64,000 nucleotides of DNA from a virus. The DNA lies in IMG/VR virus record IMGVR_UViG_3300009128_000008, positions 1 to 64,000 of that record; one strand, written 5' to 3'. A program made the position numbers and the translations under genes. Positions 19,663-27,898 of the stretch are shown piece by piece (within the stretch, counting starts at the first letter, position 1; every line of letters begins with the position of its first letter). The notes beneath the pieces are model-generated. The model made no database searches and was not told the DNA's origin. It saw only the letters and a list, made by a program, of their open reading frames with translations.

Positions 19663-19995
19663 TTAATGGCTTTCTTCGTAATCGGTAACAAATTTTAGAA
19701 GGGCATAATAATCCAGATCTTCCAGCTCAGGACGGTCAGACACATCCTCCTGTACCGGCAATTCTGTTAGATGATCCATTGCAATTTCTGTAGCAACTTC
19801 TTTATCATCGGTGTGCTCCATCTCTATTTCTGCGCCTTCTTCTAATGCCTCCTGCTCAAAATCATCAGGAGTATGCTCATCAGCTTCACCGCCCATTAGA
19901 ATATCCTTCCATTCACCGTCCACCCAGGCGCCAAGCTTAATTTTGCGCAATTTTTTCTCAAACAAATCGGCTACTTTAGATATTTTCCCCATCAT
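19663..19995 (-). CDS. DUF5661-like small acidic protein
   Basis: The 110-aa product contains 'GAEIEMEHTDDKEVATEIAM' followed by 'DHLTELP', then a C-terminal 'DLDYYALLKFV'. This resembles the DUF5661 pattern seen in many phage and bacterial proteins (an 'EHT..D..IA..IA.DHL.E.P.YY..L' arrangement), here with an insertion before the final Tyr-Tyr pair. The function of the family is unknown to me. It is strongly acidic. Either of two adjacent Met codons may be the start. Confidence 0.6.
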   Translation of the reverse strand: MMGKISKVADLFEKKLRKIKLGAWVDGEWKDILMGGEADEHTPDDFEQEALEEGAEIEMEHTDDKEVATEIAMDHLTELPVQEDVSDRPELEDLDYYALLKFVTDYEESH

Positions 19996-20019
19996 GTCTG
20001 TATGTCATAATATTCACAA

Positions 20020-21117
20020 TCATTTACAATAACGCTTAAATATAAATACTCCAAATAATATAAACAGAGTTAAGAAAAATAAATCAGATAATCCGGTGTG
20101 TTCGCGAGTGCAGCTAGTATCACAATTACAACCGTCCGTGGGTTCCAATACCAGATGCTTTTCTACACCAGAATCCACCACGCTAGCATCAGGGCAAGTA
20201 GGACATGGCTTTGTACCAGCATCACACTCTTCCTCAGGCTCCTCGGGCTCTGGTGTGTCCTCTTTCATCTCCACATACGCCTCTTGAATCCAGTCCAAAT
20301 AAGAACCAGGAATAGTATACACAGCGCCATGACCACATTCAGGAATAGTAGGCGCCCTAGACGTTACACCAGACACAAATATATTATTACCATAAGTAAC
20401 ATAAGCAGGACCACCAGAATCTCCATAACAGGCATTTCCAGCGTCAGGATTGCTTATCTCATCCTCGCCCAAAATCATTTCATACTCGCCACGCCAAGTC
20501 ACAGGCACATCAGCTGCATATAACTCATCTCCCGTAACGCCTTTCTCATGTTGTCCGTAACCGGCAATAGTTACAATATCACTCACTTTTAATACATCAT
20601 CATAATTTTCCGGAGGTAATACTGGGACAAAAACTATGTTAACAGGAGATGGAGAATTATCAACTAATAACAATGCGATATCATCATAATTTTCACCGGC
20701 CGTACCAGGATCAATGCCTGAATCTATAGGTTCTGTTGTTATGTCCTCCGGAAACCAATCATAATAATAAGAGCCTGGATGAATTGACTTGGCTAAAACT
20801 GGAAAAAAACATCCTATATCTCCTTCCCCAGGTTTTTCATACCCATACGCTATCATCATATCACTTGGATGATAACCAACACAATGGGCCGCAGTTAATA
20901 CAAGATCTGGTTTTATTAATGTTCCCGTACAGTTAGGCGTCTTGCTCGAACCAACCATTAACGCCACAATAGAAGGGTATTCAGAATGATTAGCTGGCGC
21001 GCCGTTTATGATTGGCAGCTGATTATAGGACTCGTTTTCTGAATCAACTCCGGGATTATATCCACAGCCCAAACAAAATAACAAAGTAACTAATAAACAT
21101 AAAAACTTCTTATACAT
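20020..21117 (-). CDS. Trypsin-like serine protease lipoprotein with C-terminal anchor
   Basis: The product (365 aa from the ATG at 21117) has a complete chymotrypsin-fold catalytic triad: His78 in 'LTAAHC', Asp146 in 'YDDIALL' and Ser234 in 'CYGDSGGP'. It begins with a lipoprotein signal peptide with lipobox 'LLFCLGC' (Cys18). The mature fold starts at 'IINGAPA' preceded by Leu-Pro rather than Arg/Lys, so activation would not need trypsin-like cleavage. After the fold come an acidic Pro/Glu linker, a Cys-rich stretch (about 298-337) and a C-terminal membrane helix (about 344-360) with a basic end. GGGAG five bases before this ATG supports it over an upstream Met. Secreted S1 proteases are rare in phages. 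Confidence 0.88.
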   Translation of the reverse strand: MYKKFLCLLVTLLFCLGCGYNPGVDSENESYNQLPIINGAPANHSEYPSIVALMVGSSKTPNCTGTLIKPDLVLTAAHCVGYHPSDMMIAYGYEKPGEGDIGCFFPVLAKSIHPGSYYYDWFPEDITTEPIDSGIDPGTAGENYDDIALLLVDNSPSPVNIVFVPVLPPENYDDVLKVSDIVTIAGYGQHEKGVTGDELYAADVPVTWRGEYEMILGEDEISNPDAGNACYGDSGGPAYVTYGNNIFVSGVTSRAPTIPECGHGAVYTIPGSYLDWIQEAYVEMKEDTPEPEEPEEECDAGTKPCPTCPDASVVDSGVEKHLVLEPTDGCNCDTSCTREHTGLSDLFFLTLFILFGVFIFKRYCK

Positions 21118-21400
21118 TCTTTCTCCCACACAGCTCATCACAAAATTCTCTTCTTTTATCGGCGCTCATAATTAATTCTCTAAGATCTTCCTTCTCCTCG
21201 CCATCCATACAATCAAAACAACGCTTTAGATCTATTAAATCAATATACCAACGCTTCTCGGCCTCAAAGCACATAAAGCCAATCCTACGTTTAAACGGAT
21301 CATCTGATGGAACTATATTAGCATTTTCGACACTCTTTACATGATCTTGCATCGAACACACCAGATCTTCCCAATTATCATATACGCTGTCTTCGGACAT
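21110..21400 (-). CDS. Hypothetical protein, Cys-containing, acidic
   Basis: This 96-aa protein has no recognised domain. Six cysteines and an alternation of acidic and basic patches are visible ('LKRCFDCMDGEEKEDLREL'). Its 3' end overlaps the trypsin-like gene by eight bases, so the two are probably translationally coupled. A regulator or partner of the protease is possible but not shown. Confidence 0.55.
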   Translation of the reverse strand: MSEDSVYDNWEDLVCSMQDHVKSVENANIVPSDDPFKRRIGFMCFEAEKRWYIDLIDLKRCFDCMDGEEKEDLRELIMSADKRREFCDELCGRKNV

Positions 21401-21407
21401 AATTCCC

Positions 21408-23138
21408 TCACGATAAATATTGGTTTATGTTATAAATCTCTACTGTATTTGTATATATCAATCTATAAGAGTTTTTGTTCTTGCGTCGTCGTATATTTTT
21501 AATTTTTGTACCACATTTATTATGAAAAATATTAGATAGTTGCCCCAAAAACATATCACTACCATTAATTTCCATATATCTCTCTGATCTACTAGACTTC
21601 GCGTCTAATCTTCCACGAATAAAATCACTTAAAAATTTGTGCGATAAAATATTACCCGGCATTTGATAATCCATATTTTTATCTGAGTTTATACCAAATC
21701 TAGTATTAAGATCCTGCACTATTTGATCAGATGATATTGATATTCTGAAAGCATTACGCATCTTATTTATTGGGGCGCTTGTCATACCGGATTGCACAAA
21801 ATTTTCCAACTCAGACTTATTTTTTGAAGTTAAAATTATAGTACTCCCATCAATCGTAGACTTTCCCAATATCCTACCAGCAAAATAAAATTGTTTCCTG
21901 CTCTCATTATCAATAGAGAAAAAATTATGATCATGCTTGTTAGACTCAGTAGAACGTTTTTCTATGCCATACTGATGAATATATTTGCGAACAGTCTCAA
22001 ACGAACATCCTAATTCTTCCGCCACCTTTTCCATTGATTGATACTTATTATACAATTGCCGAAGCTTTGATTCATCTAAATTTAACTCACGCTTAATTAA
22101 CTCTACACCACAATCTAATAATAATTGCTTTGTAGTTTTTTGTCTCTTCTGTATAATTTGGGCAATCTTTTGAATTGATTGATGCTCCTGATATAATTTT
22201 GCCAAATTTTCTTTATCTAAACTGATGTGACAAGAAGTCATCCATTTATGTGCTGCTTTGCGAAATTGCTTTAATTCCCGCTCCTTTTTTCGTTTTTCTT
22301 CTAATTTTAGCTTTTTAGAATATCTGGTTATAATTTGTTGTGCTATCTCGCGTTTTCTATCCAAACATACTGTGGCATCCTTATATAGAAAATTACATAT
22401 CTTGGCAGTAACATCGTTTCCCCCATATTCTAATACTCCAATCCCGCTATTTACGCGAATATCTTTGTTTCGTTTCGGTAAGGCACATTGCGTTTCTAAT
22501 ATCATACGGAAAACCTCTAAAAATTTAGTGGTACCTCGTAAGCTAAAAAATAATTGCCTCTCTGTTCTACCGCCATATATCTTAGAATAATATAGACTTC
22601 CATCTCCATCAAAATATCCTCGCATAAAATGACGAACTAATTTATGATCTATCAACCATTCCGGAAAAGTATATATGTGAGACTTACGCGGAACTATATT
22701 AAAACGCTTAAGATCTGAGCACAACCGATCAGATGTTATTCGCAACTCACAGCTAGGATAGTCCTTATGATAGCTACCTATAGGGTTTTGTGCTGCCAAA
22801 GCCTTTTTAATTTTAATTAAATGTTGATGATCTTTTTCAGATAACCCAATAAACAAAATATTTGAAGCTCTTTGGTCTAATACGCAACCATCGGCGGCGA
22901 TAAACCCCGCCCAATAAAAAGATTGTTCATTATTTATAGAGAAAAAATCATGATTACAATTATATCTTATTTGTGGCTTAACATATAGACCACATTCCAA
23001 CATATAACTTTTGACTGTACCTCCGGCACAACCCATCTCACGCCCAACAGCTTTGCAAGATCCTAAGCGGCTATATGCTTCTGCCAACTTGTCCTTTGTT
23101 AGTTTATTTTGTAATGTATTATCTTTTCCTCGTGCCAT
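21408..23138 (-). CDS. LAGLIDADG homing endonuclease with a degenerate second copy
   Basis: The 576-aa protein is an internal duplication. Residues 1-55 form an HTH-like module. Residues 70-250 carry intact LAGLIDADG motifs 'WAGFIAADG' (76-84, Asp83) and 'MRGYFDGDG' (172-180, Asp179). A basic linker (about 270-300) leads to two more HTH-like repeats (about 305-345 and 354-393). The second LAGLIDADG-like domain has decayed motifs: 'FAGRILGKST' (419-428) and 'IRGRLDAKSS' (507-516) have lost the acidic pairs. The first half is probably active and the second may only bind DNA. A strong AGGAGG lies seven bases before the ATG. It stands between a structural gene and a hypothetical gene, in the same direction as both. 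Confidence 0.88.
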   Translation of the reverse strand: MARGKDNTLQNKLTKDKLAEAYSRLGSCKAVGREMGCAGGTVKSYMLECGLYVKPQIRYNCNHDFFSINNEQSFYWAGFIAADGCVLDQRASNILFIGLSEKDHQHLIKIKKALAAQNPIGSYHKDYPSCELRITSDRLCSDLKRFNIVPRKSHIYTFPEWLIDHKLVRHFMRGYFDGDGSLYYSKIYGGRTERQLFFSLRGTTKFLEVFRMILETQCALPKRNKDIRVNSGIGVLEYGGNDVTAKICNFLYKDATVCLDRKREIAQQIITRYSKKLKLEEKRKKERELKQFRKAAHKWMTSCHISLDKENLAKLYQEHQSIQKIAQIIQKRQKTTKQLLLDCGVELIKRELNLDESKLRQLYNKYQSMEKVAEELGCSFETVRKYIHQYGIEKRSTESNKHDHNFFSIDNESRKQFYFAGRILGKSTIDGSTIILTSKNKSELENFVQSGMTSAPINKMRNAFRISISSDQIVQDLNTRFGINSDKNMDYQMPGNILSHKFLSDFIRGRLDAKSSRSERYMEINGSDMFLGQLSNIFHNKCGTKIKNIRRRKNKNSYRLIYTNTVEIYNINQYLS

Positions 23139-23242
23139 TTTGTCCTCCTGTATATGTATATAACACAGGAAATAACAAATTTAGCGTGCTCGAAGAAAAA
23201 GATACAAGAAACCCTCCAAAATCACCTAAGTGCTTGATATCA

Positions 23243-24145
23243 TTAAATAATTTGCCTTGCTCTCAGGTGCCTAAGCCTTGCCAGAGCAGGATGTCTAGCC
23301 GTGCTTATCGTCAAAGTGCCCAAGCCAATCGGTCCTGGTTTCATGTTGAACTTAATCAATTTAACTTTTTCAAAATGATTAGCCAACTCAGCAGCCCATT
23401 CAGTTTGCATTAAGTCAGACACGCCGGGAGGAGTAAATTGAATCCCCTGATCATTAATCTGGAACTCTCTACCTCTCTCCAATAACGCCTTGCTAGATAG
23501 AGCCATTAATGTTGCGCCTTGAACAATTACATCATGGAATTGAGCAATAATTTCCGTATCTTCAAATGTAAAAAAAGTAAAATGCGGAATCTCATTAAAC
23601 AGGCTTAATGAGTTGGCGATAAAAGAGACTAACGAGTCTATATTGTAAATATCACAATCTACATATACGTCATTTCCCCATTGGTCTGTAGACTTTACCT
23701 TGCCTCTACTATCCAGTCTGGCTCGTAATGTTTTAATTAGAAGGTTTATATTATGTATAGCAATTTGGCTATAATTGAACCCAGGATCATCTCCTAAATG
23801 CTCATAACCGTCAGTATTTACGGCTGGCATTTGTGTGTTCTGAACCACAAAATTAAATGATCCTGAGACACGATACCCATTCATAACACCATCCCAGATA
23901 TCATTCCAAACGCCCAAAGCGGCATTAAAACCTACGGCGAAATCATATCCATATAATCCGGTGCTAACTCTATATACACCGGCATTTGTAGGTCCAATAA
24001 CTACATTACCACTAGGCTCTTCAATAGTAACGGTAGGAAGAGCATCCAAATCTGCAGGGTTACCATCAGCGCCACGAAATAAAGCGCGCAATTGTACGGT
24101 TTCAGTGTGCCCTACAGTTTGTCCTCTAGACCTCAATACTACCAT
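23243..24145 (-). CDS. Virion structural protein with Ig-like N-terminal domain
   Basis: The 300-aa protein begins with a beta-sandwich-like region (about residues 1-105, with 'VTIEEPSGNVVIGPT' and 'AGVYRVSTGLYGYDF'). Its plan matches the whole of the 119-aa protein at 24214-24573. The C-terminal two thirds are helical and end in a basic segment ('ARLRHLRARQII'). Small Ig-like proteins in this position are usually virion surface or neck components. It contains one DGY tripeptide ('NTDGYEHLG'). The role is inferred from context and fold impression only. Confidence 0.5.
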   Translation of the reverse strand: MVVLRSRGQTVGHTETVQLRALFRGADGNPADLDALPTVTIEEPSGNVVIGPTNAGVYRVSTGLYGYDFAVGFNAALGVWNDIWDGVMNGYRVSGSFNFVVQNTQMPAVNTDGYEHLGDDPGFNYSQIAIHNINLLIKTLRARLDSRGKVKSTDQWGNDVYVDCDIYNIDSLVSFIANSLSLFNEIPHFTFFTFEDTEIIAQFHDVIVQGATLMALSSKALLERGREFQINDQGIQFTPPGVSDLMQTEWAAELANHFEKVKLIKFNMKPGPIGLGTLTISTARHPALARLRHLRARQII

Positions 24146-24213
24146 GATATACCTCAGTTAAATGTCAAAATATTACGATAAACTTCGGGTATATAATATG
24201 AAATATGAAATAA

Positions 24214-24573
24214 TTAAGATGGGTACACCGCCAAATTACCTAAGGGCAATGAAACATTAATTAAATACGTATCATAAAAATTAGCCACTCCAGTATGAGG
24301 ATCTGGCACTGGACCCTGGTACACAACTCTCAATATATACGTTCCCAAATTAGTAGTACTACTAGGAACAACAAAAGAACCACGATATGTTCCAACAGAA
24401 ATTCTAGTAAGTGGAACAGGGTAGCCACCTACTGCAGCTCCAGTTGGATCTATCACTGATTCAATAAATGGCATATAGCCATCTACAAGATTTCCCCAAA
24501 GCCCTTGAGACAACACATTTGCGGAAAATGAAATCGTTTGTCCTGGGTTCGCATTAATATTAACTGTACTCAT
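24214..24573 (-). CDS. Small Ig-like virion protein
   Basis: This 119-aa protein is nearly all beta-strand. Its arrangement ('IDPTGAAVGGYP', 'ISVGTYRGSFVVP', 'GTYILRVVYQG') parallels the N-terminal domain of the 300-aa protein just downstream in transcription. The two probably arose by duplication of one domain. A surface decoration or tail role is likely. One DGY tripeptide is present ('LVDGYMPF'). Confidence 0.5.
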   Translation of the reverse strand: MSTVNINANPGQTISFSANVLSQGLWGNLVDGYMPFIESVIDPTGAAVGGYPVPLTRISVGTYRGSFVVPSSTTNLGTYILRVVYQGPVPDPHTGVANFYDTYLINVSLPLGNLAVYPS

Positions 24574-24598
24574 ATCAACATGCCAAATTATGCAAAAT

Positions 24599-24958
24599 CT
24601 ATTCTAATTTCTCTTTAAACAACTCAGACATTTCTTCCGCGTATTTCTCGTCGGAAAATACAATCTCTTCATACTGCGGCATATCAACTTTGGCAGGAGC
24701 TTTTCGTCTCATTTGCATAGGTTGATTTGCTTTATGCTTCCTGGGGTTGCCCGGAAAATTTGGCTCCTCATAACTTACTTTAATTAAACCGTTTTTCTTG
24801 CATAAAGATCCGGTTTTTTTAGACTTTTCCAACCTATCGACGGAATAAGAGAAGTGTTTTTTATCAAGTAAATTATAATATCTACCCGCCGGAATAGTTA
24901 AATTTAGGTCCGACAAACAAACATTCTTCTTTGAAATATTGATTACCCAGAATTCCAT
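24599..24958 (-). CDS. Hypothetical protein, possibly virion-associated
   Basis: The 119-aa protein starts with a beta-rich half ('FWVINISKKNVCLSDLNLTI') and ends with a basic loop ('PRKHKANQPMQMRRKAP') and an acidic helix. Its ATG overlaps the stop of the cold-shock gene (TAATG), so the two are translationally coupled. The N-terminal half resembles small phage proteins of unknown function; I cannot name a family. Confidence 0.5.
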   Translation of the reverse strand: MEFWVINISKKNVCLSDLNLTIPAGRYYNLLDKKHFSYSVDRLEKSKKTGSLCKKNGLIKVSYEEPNFPGNPRKHKANQPMQMRRKAPAKVDMPQYEEIVFSDEKYAEEMSELFKEKLE

Positions 24959-25194
24959 TATTCTATTACTTTTACATCGATTGCCTTATCATCTCCAGAG
25001 TTGTTTTTACCAATAGAAAATGATACTCTCTGTCCTGCCTTTAGAATTTTAAATCCCGTCATATTTATATCACTATAATGACAAAACATATCTTTTTGCT
25101 TTACTTTATCTTTTTCCCAATTAAGGAATCCAAACCCCATCTTGGAATCAAACCAATCTACTACGCCCTCAAAAACTTCCTTGTCTTCGCTCAT
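24958..25194 (-). CDS. Cold-shock domain protein (CspA-like)
   Basis: The protein (78 aa from the ATG at 25194) is a single cold-shock domain. It has 'GVVDWFDSKMGFGFL' with RNP1-like Lys-x-Gly-Phe-Gly-Phe, 'DMFCHYSDI' as the RNP2-like strand, and 'LKAGQRVSFSI' as strand 4. Such proteins bind single-stranded RNA or DNA and act as RNA chaperones. The start is chosen because AAGGAG lies six bases upstream. The expected Val before His in RNP2 is Cys here. A phage copy may help translation or RNA stability late in infection. Confidence 0.88.
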   Translation of the reverse strand: MSEDKEVFEGVVDWFDSKMGFGFLNWEKDKVKQKDMFCHYSDINMTGFKILKAGQRVSFSIGKNNSGDDKAIDVKVIE

Positions 25195-25235
25195 ATCTTT
25201 CTCCTTACAAATGTACAAATATGCAAACTTATGCG

Positions 25236-25523
25236 CTATTTAGGATCTTGTTCTTTGCCTACATCTTCTGGCGGAATAACAGCCTCACCATTAATTGTAA
25301 GGCCTCCATAACAATCAAATAATTTATATAGCTCAGCAATCGCGACCTTACCCATATGTTCACGCTCAACCTCATTAGTACAATTTTGTATCAATTTATC
25401 ATACTTATCCAATAGTCTTACAACATCAGTATAACAGCCAAAATTCCTTGCCTGATTTAGTAATGCTCGGCGGAACTCTACCTCAGATACAACTTTTCCC
25501 TCTGGTTTAAATTTATTACTCAT
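25236..25523 (-). CDS. Hypothetical small protein
   Basis: The product (95 aa from the ATG at 25523) is mostly helical, with 'EVEFRRALLNQARNFGCYTD' and 'LLDKYDKLIQNCTNEVER', and has no recognised domain. GAGGA lies at good spacing before this ATG, which overlaps the end of the HNH gene upstream by eight bases. The overlap implies translational coupling. Confidence 0.5.
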   Translation of the reverse strand: MSNKFKPEGKVVSEVEFRRALLNQARNFGCYTDVVRLLDKYDKLIQNCTNEVEREHMGKVAIAELYKLFDCYGGLTINGEAVIPPEDVGKEQDPK

Positions 25524-25857
25524 TGTCTTCCTCATCTTTTACAAATGTAACTCTAGATTGTTTGGGTTTATGTGTAAAATACGGCTCATCTATATCAATA
25601 TTCTTTTTGCCGTCTAATTCATAAACTAACGTTCTAGCATATGGTAATTGTGTACTTGGGTATAGACCGATTATTTTTAGACGATTAGTATTATGTAGTA
25701 AATAATGATGGTTAGAACATAAAATTGCCGTATTAAAATTATGATTACTAGTTCCGATTTCAGTGCGGCCTATTATATGATGCTTGTGGAGCATGGCAGG
25801 ATCTGACACGCTACAGCCATCTATCTCACATACTATTTTTTTCAATTTCTTCTTCAT
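25516..25857 (-). CDS. Small HNH endonuclease
   Basis: This 113-aa protein has an HNH core: 'LHKHHIIGRTEIGTSNHNFN' followed by 'TAILCSNHHYLLHN', with two upstream cysteines ('CEIDGC') that could form a zinc site. Compact HNH proteins of this form are frequent in large phages and may be homing nucleases or packaging helpers. It is far from the terminase here, so homing or an orphan role is more likely. Its start overlaps the end of the larger HNH gene by 32 bases. Confidence 0.8.
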   Translation of the reverse strand: MKKKLKKIVCEIDGCSVSDPAMLHKHHIIGRTEIGTSNHNFNTAILCSNHHYLLHNTNRLKIIGLYPSTQLPYARTLVYELDGKKNIDIDEPYFTHKPKQSRVTFVKDEEDNE

Positions 25858-26713
25858 ACATGTCCAATATATCTTTTGCCCACTTTACCAAATCTTCCGG
25901 CGTTTGTCCCGGAGGATGGCGAGAGACCCATATTTCCAAGTTTTCAGGCCTATTATCATGACGAATGCCATTTTTATGATGAACATATTCAAATTTTCTT
26001 AATGGCCTGCCTATTTTTTCACTCATAACAAATCTATGTTCTAAAATTCTACCTCCAACCTGGGCATTAGGATGATCTGGCTTATAAACTAATCTATATC
26101 CATATTCATTTATACTTCCGGCGCCATTTTCTGCAATTAACATTTTTAACGGATCTTTAAATTTTAAAAATCTAGTATAATGTTTACTACAATAACCTTT
26201 AGATCTTACTTTGCCAAAACACCTATATACACTACATATATCAGATACTTTATGTAACTCTAAATTCTCAAGCCTATTATCTAATTTGTCGCCATTTTTA
26301 TGGATAACTTTCTCATCTTTATTTATTGGCCTATTTATATTTTCACTCATTATATATACGTGCTCTTGTATCCTGCCATTTTTAAAAGAGTTTGGATGAT
26401 TTGGTTTATAAATATATCTTATATTTCCATCCACATACCCTGAGCCATTTTTATTAAATAATGTAAAGTTAGGATCTCCATGCTTTTTATAGCGATAATA
26501 ATGTTTTTGACAATATCCTAACGCACAATGTATTTTGTTACATCCGTCCAAAGAACATAATCTTATTTTTTTTGTTGTCTTTTTTCTATTTTTATAATTA
26601 GGCTTTTTAACAATTAATGGATCTCCATGTTTTTTATATCTTACAGAATGTTTATTGCAATAACCATATCTGCGCTGTTTTTCATCACACCCTTCAACAT
26701 TACACTTTTTCAT
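25826..26713 (-). CDS. Tandem HNH homing endonuclease with three zinc-finger-like modules
   Basis: The 295-aa protein shows three copies of a C-x4-C...YC-x2-H module (about residues 4-21, 53-71 and 160-178), each followed by 'RYKKHGDP' or a similar segment. It has two HNH domains: 'EHVYIMSENINRP' through 'NRLENLEL' (117-153), and 'EHRFVMSEKIGRPL' through 'NRPENLEIW' (225-262). The pattern is zinc, zinc, HNH, zinc, HNH, so the enzyme is an internal duplication. Free-standing HNH genes of this type are usually homing elements. In the first copy the catalytic pair reads 'VIHKNGD' and in the second 'VHHKNGI'; the first lacks one His and may be inactive. Confidence 0.82.
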   Translation of the reverse strand: MKKCNVEGCDEKQRRYGYCNKHSVRYKKHGDPLIVKKPNYKNRKKTTKKIRLCSLDGCNKIHCALGYCQKHYYRYKKHGDPNFTLFNKNGSGYVDGNIRYIYKPNHPNSFKNGRIQEHVYIMSENINRPINKDEKVIHKNGDKLDNRLENLELHKVSDICSVYRCFGKVRSKGYCSKHYTRFLKFKDPLKMLIAENGAGSINEYGYRLVYKPDHPNAQVGGRILEHRFVMSEKIGRPLRKFEYVHHKNGIRHDNRPENLEIWVSRHPPGQTPEDLVKWAKDILDMYEEEIEKNSM

Positions 26714-26776
26714 ATTAAAATGTCACAATATTACCACATATTACTGTTTATACATTACATGGTAATTTTAAACTTA

Positions 26777-27850
26777 TTATACCATCTTTCTTAATTGGTT
26801 TATAAAACATTCCGCATCTAATTTATTATACTCGCCCCACTGACTTACCCGGATATAATCTTGACCATCACTAGGACGATTTAAAGCCTGCATCAAAGGG
26901 GAGCCACCAGTATATAATGATCCGCAGGCACTCCCAAGCCCAATATGTACTCCAGAATTTCCTAATAAATTCAATATCCTAAAAGCATCACCAGTTTTGG
27001 GCGTCTTGGCAAATGTTGTATTTGGACATCTATCAGCCTTCTCTCCAATTATCTCAAAACCCATATTACTCAGTTCTGGCTCTATAACGTCCCTAAAAGA
27101 AATCATATTATCTCTACGTTCATCTAATGTATTTATCGCGTGCTCCAATGCCACCGCTGTAGCAGCTATTCCACCAACATTCGGTGTGCCTGGAGTATCC
27201 ATTACATATCTCGACCCGGTGCCATATTCTTTCCAGCAATCAGTGTTTTTTAAATAAATCCACCCCACACCAGAAGGGCCTCCAAATTTATGAGCGCCAA
27301 AAACCGCAATATCAACATCTAAATCAGATACATTAACAGATATTTTCCCTAAAGATTGAGACATATCAGAGAATAAATATTTTTTATTAAACTTGCCGAT
27401 ATCTTGTATGGTGCCTATTTCATTTTGCATGTGGATACAAATAATATTATCTTGCCTTTTATACGAAACCTGGCCATCAGAATTTACTGGTATTTTCTGG
27501 ATTTGTTTGCCAAATATATCCTCGGCAGCAGTATAAACAGCTGGATGTTCTATTTGAGATAGCCAAATATCATCAATAAACCCAGTTAGTTCGACCAGTA
27601 ATAATAAACCCCACTCACACGCAGAAGTACATCCACTAGTAAATATTATTTGACTAGATTTTTGCGCTCCAATTAATTTCGCAATCTTTCCGCGAGCTTC
27701 TTCTATAGCGCTGGCAGCCGCTCGACCTAACTTAGATGGAGATAGCGGATGTCCATGACCAGCAACAGAATCATTGAATTTACAATAAAAATCTATTACG
27801 CCCTGGCTCATAGGTAGATGAGCATTAGCATCTAAAAATAGTTCTTTCAT
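26777..27850 (-). CDS. Cysteine desulfurase (NifS/IscS-like), PLP-dependent
   Basis: The 357-aa protein matches class V aminotransferase cysteine desulfurases along its length. It has 'DANAHLP' at the N-terminus, 'SGCTSACEW' (72-80), 'IEHPAV' (His102), 'NEIGTIQDI' (Asn143), 'SDMSQSLGK' (Asp162, Gln165), and 'GAHKFGGPSGVG' with PLP-lysine Lys188. 'GLGSACGS' carries the catalytic Cys309, and 'YIRVS' gives Arg334. All key residues are present, so it should release sulfur from cysteine as an enzyme persulfide. Possible acceptors are Fe-S clusters, thiolated tRNA or phosphorothioate DNA; no acceptor enzyme is in the window. It lies alone between an HNH gene and a small virion gene, and looks like an acquired host gene. 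Confidence 0.9.
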   Translation of the reverse strand: MKELFLDANAHLPMSQGVIDFYCKFNDSVAGHGHPLSPSKLGRAAASAIEEARGKIAKLIGAQKSSQIIFTSGCTSACEWGLLLLVELTGFIDDIWLSQIEHPAVYTAAEDIFGKQIQKIPVNSDGQVSYKRQDNIICIHMQNEIGTIQDIGKFNKKYLFSDMSQSLGKISVNVSDLDVDIAVFGAHKFGGPSGVGWIYLKNTDCWKEYGTGSRYVMDTPGTPNVGGIAATAVALEHAINTLDERRDNMISFRDVIEPELSNMGFEIIGEKADRCPNTTFAKTPKTGDAFRILNLLGNSGVHIGLGSACGSLYTGGSPLMQALNRPSDGQDYIRVSQWGEYNKLDAECFINQLRKMV

Positions 27851-27898
27851 GCTATATATATATAACGATAATATTTGTTTTTTTACACAATCACACTA

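Noticed and set aside
25516-25857. Small HNH protein as a terminase-associated packaging nuclease
   Set aside because: It lies about 29 kb from the terminase and next to a homing-type HNH gene, so a packaging link is not supported by context.
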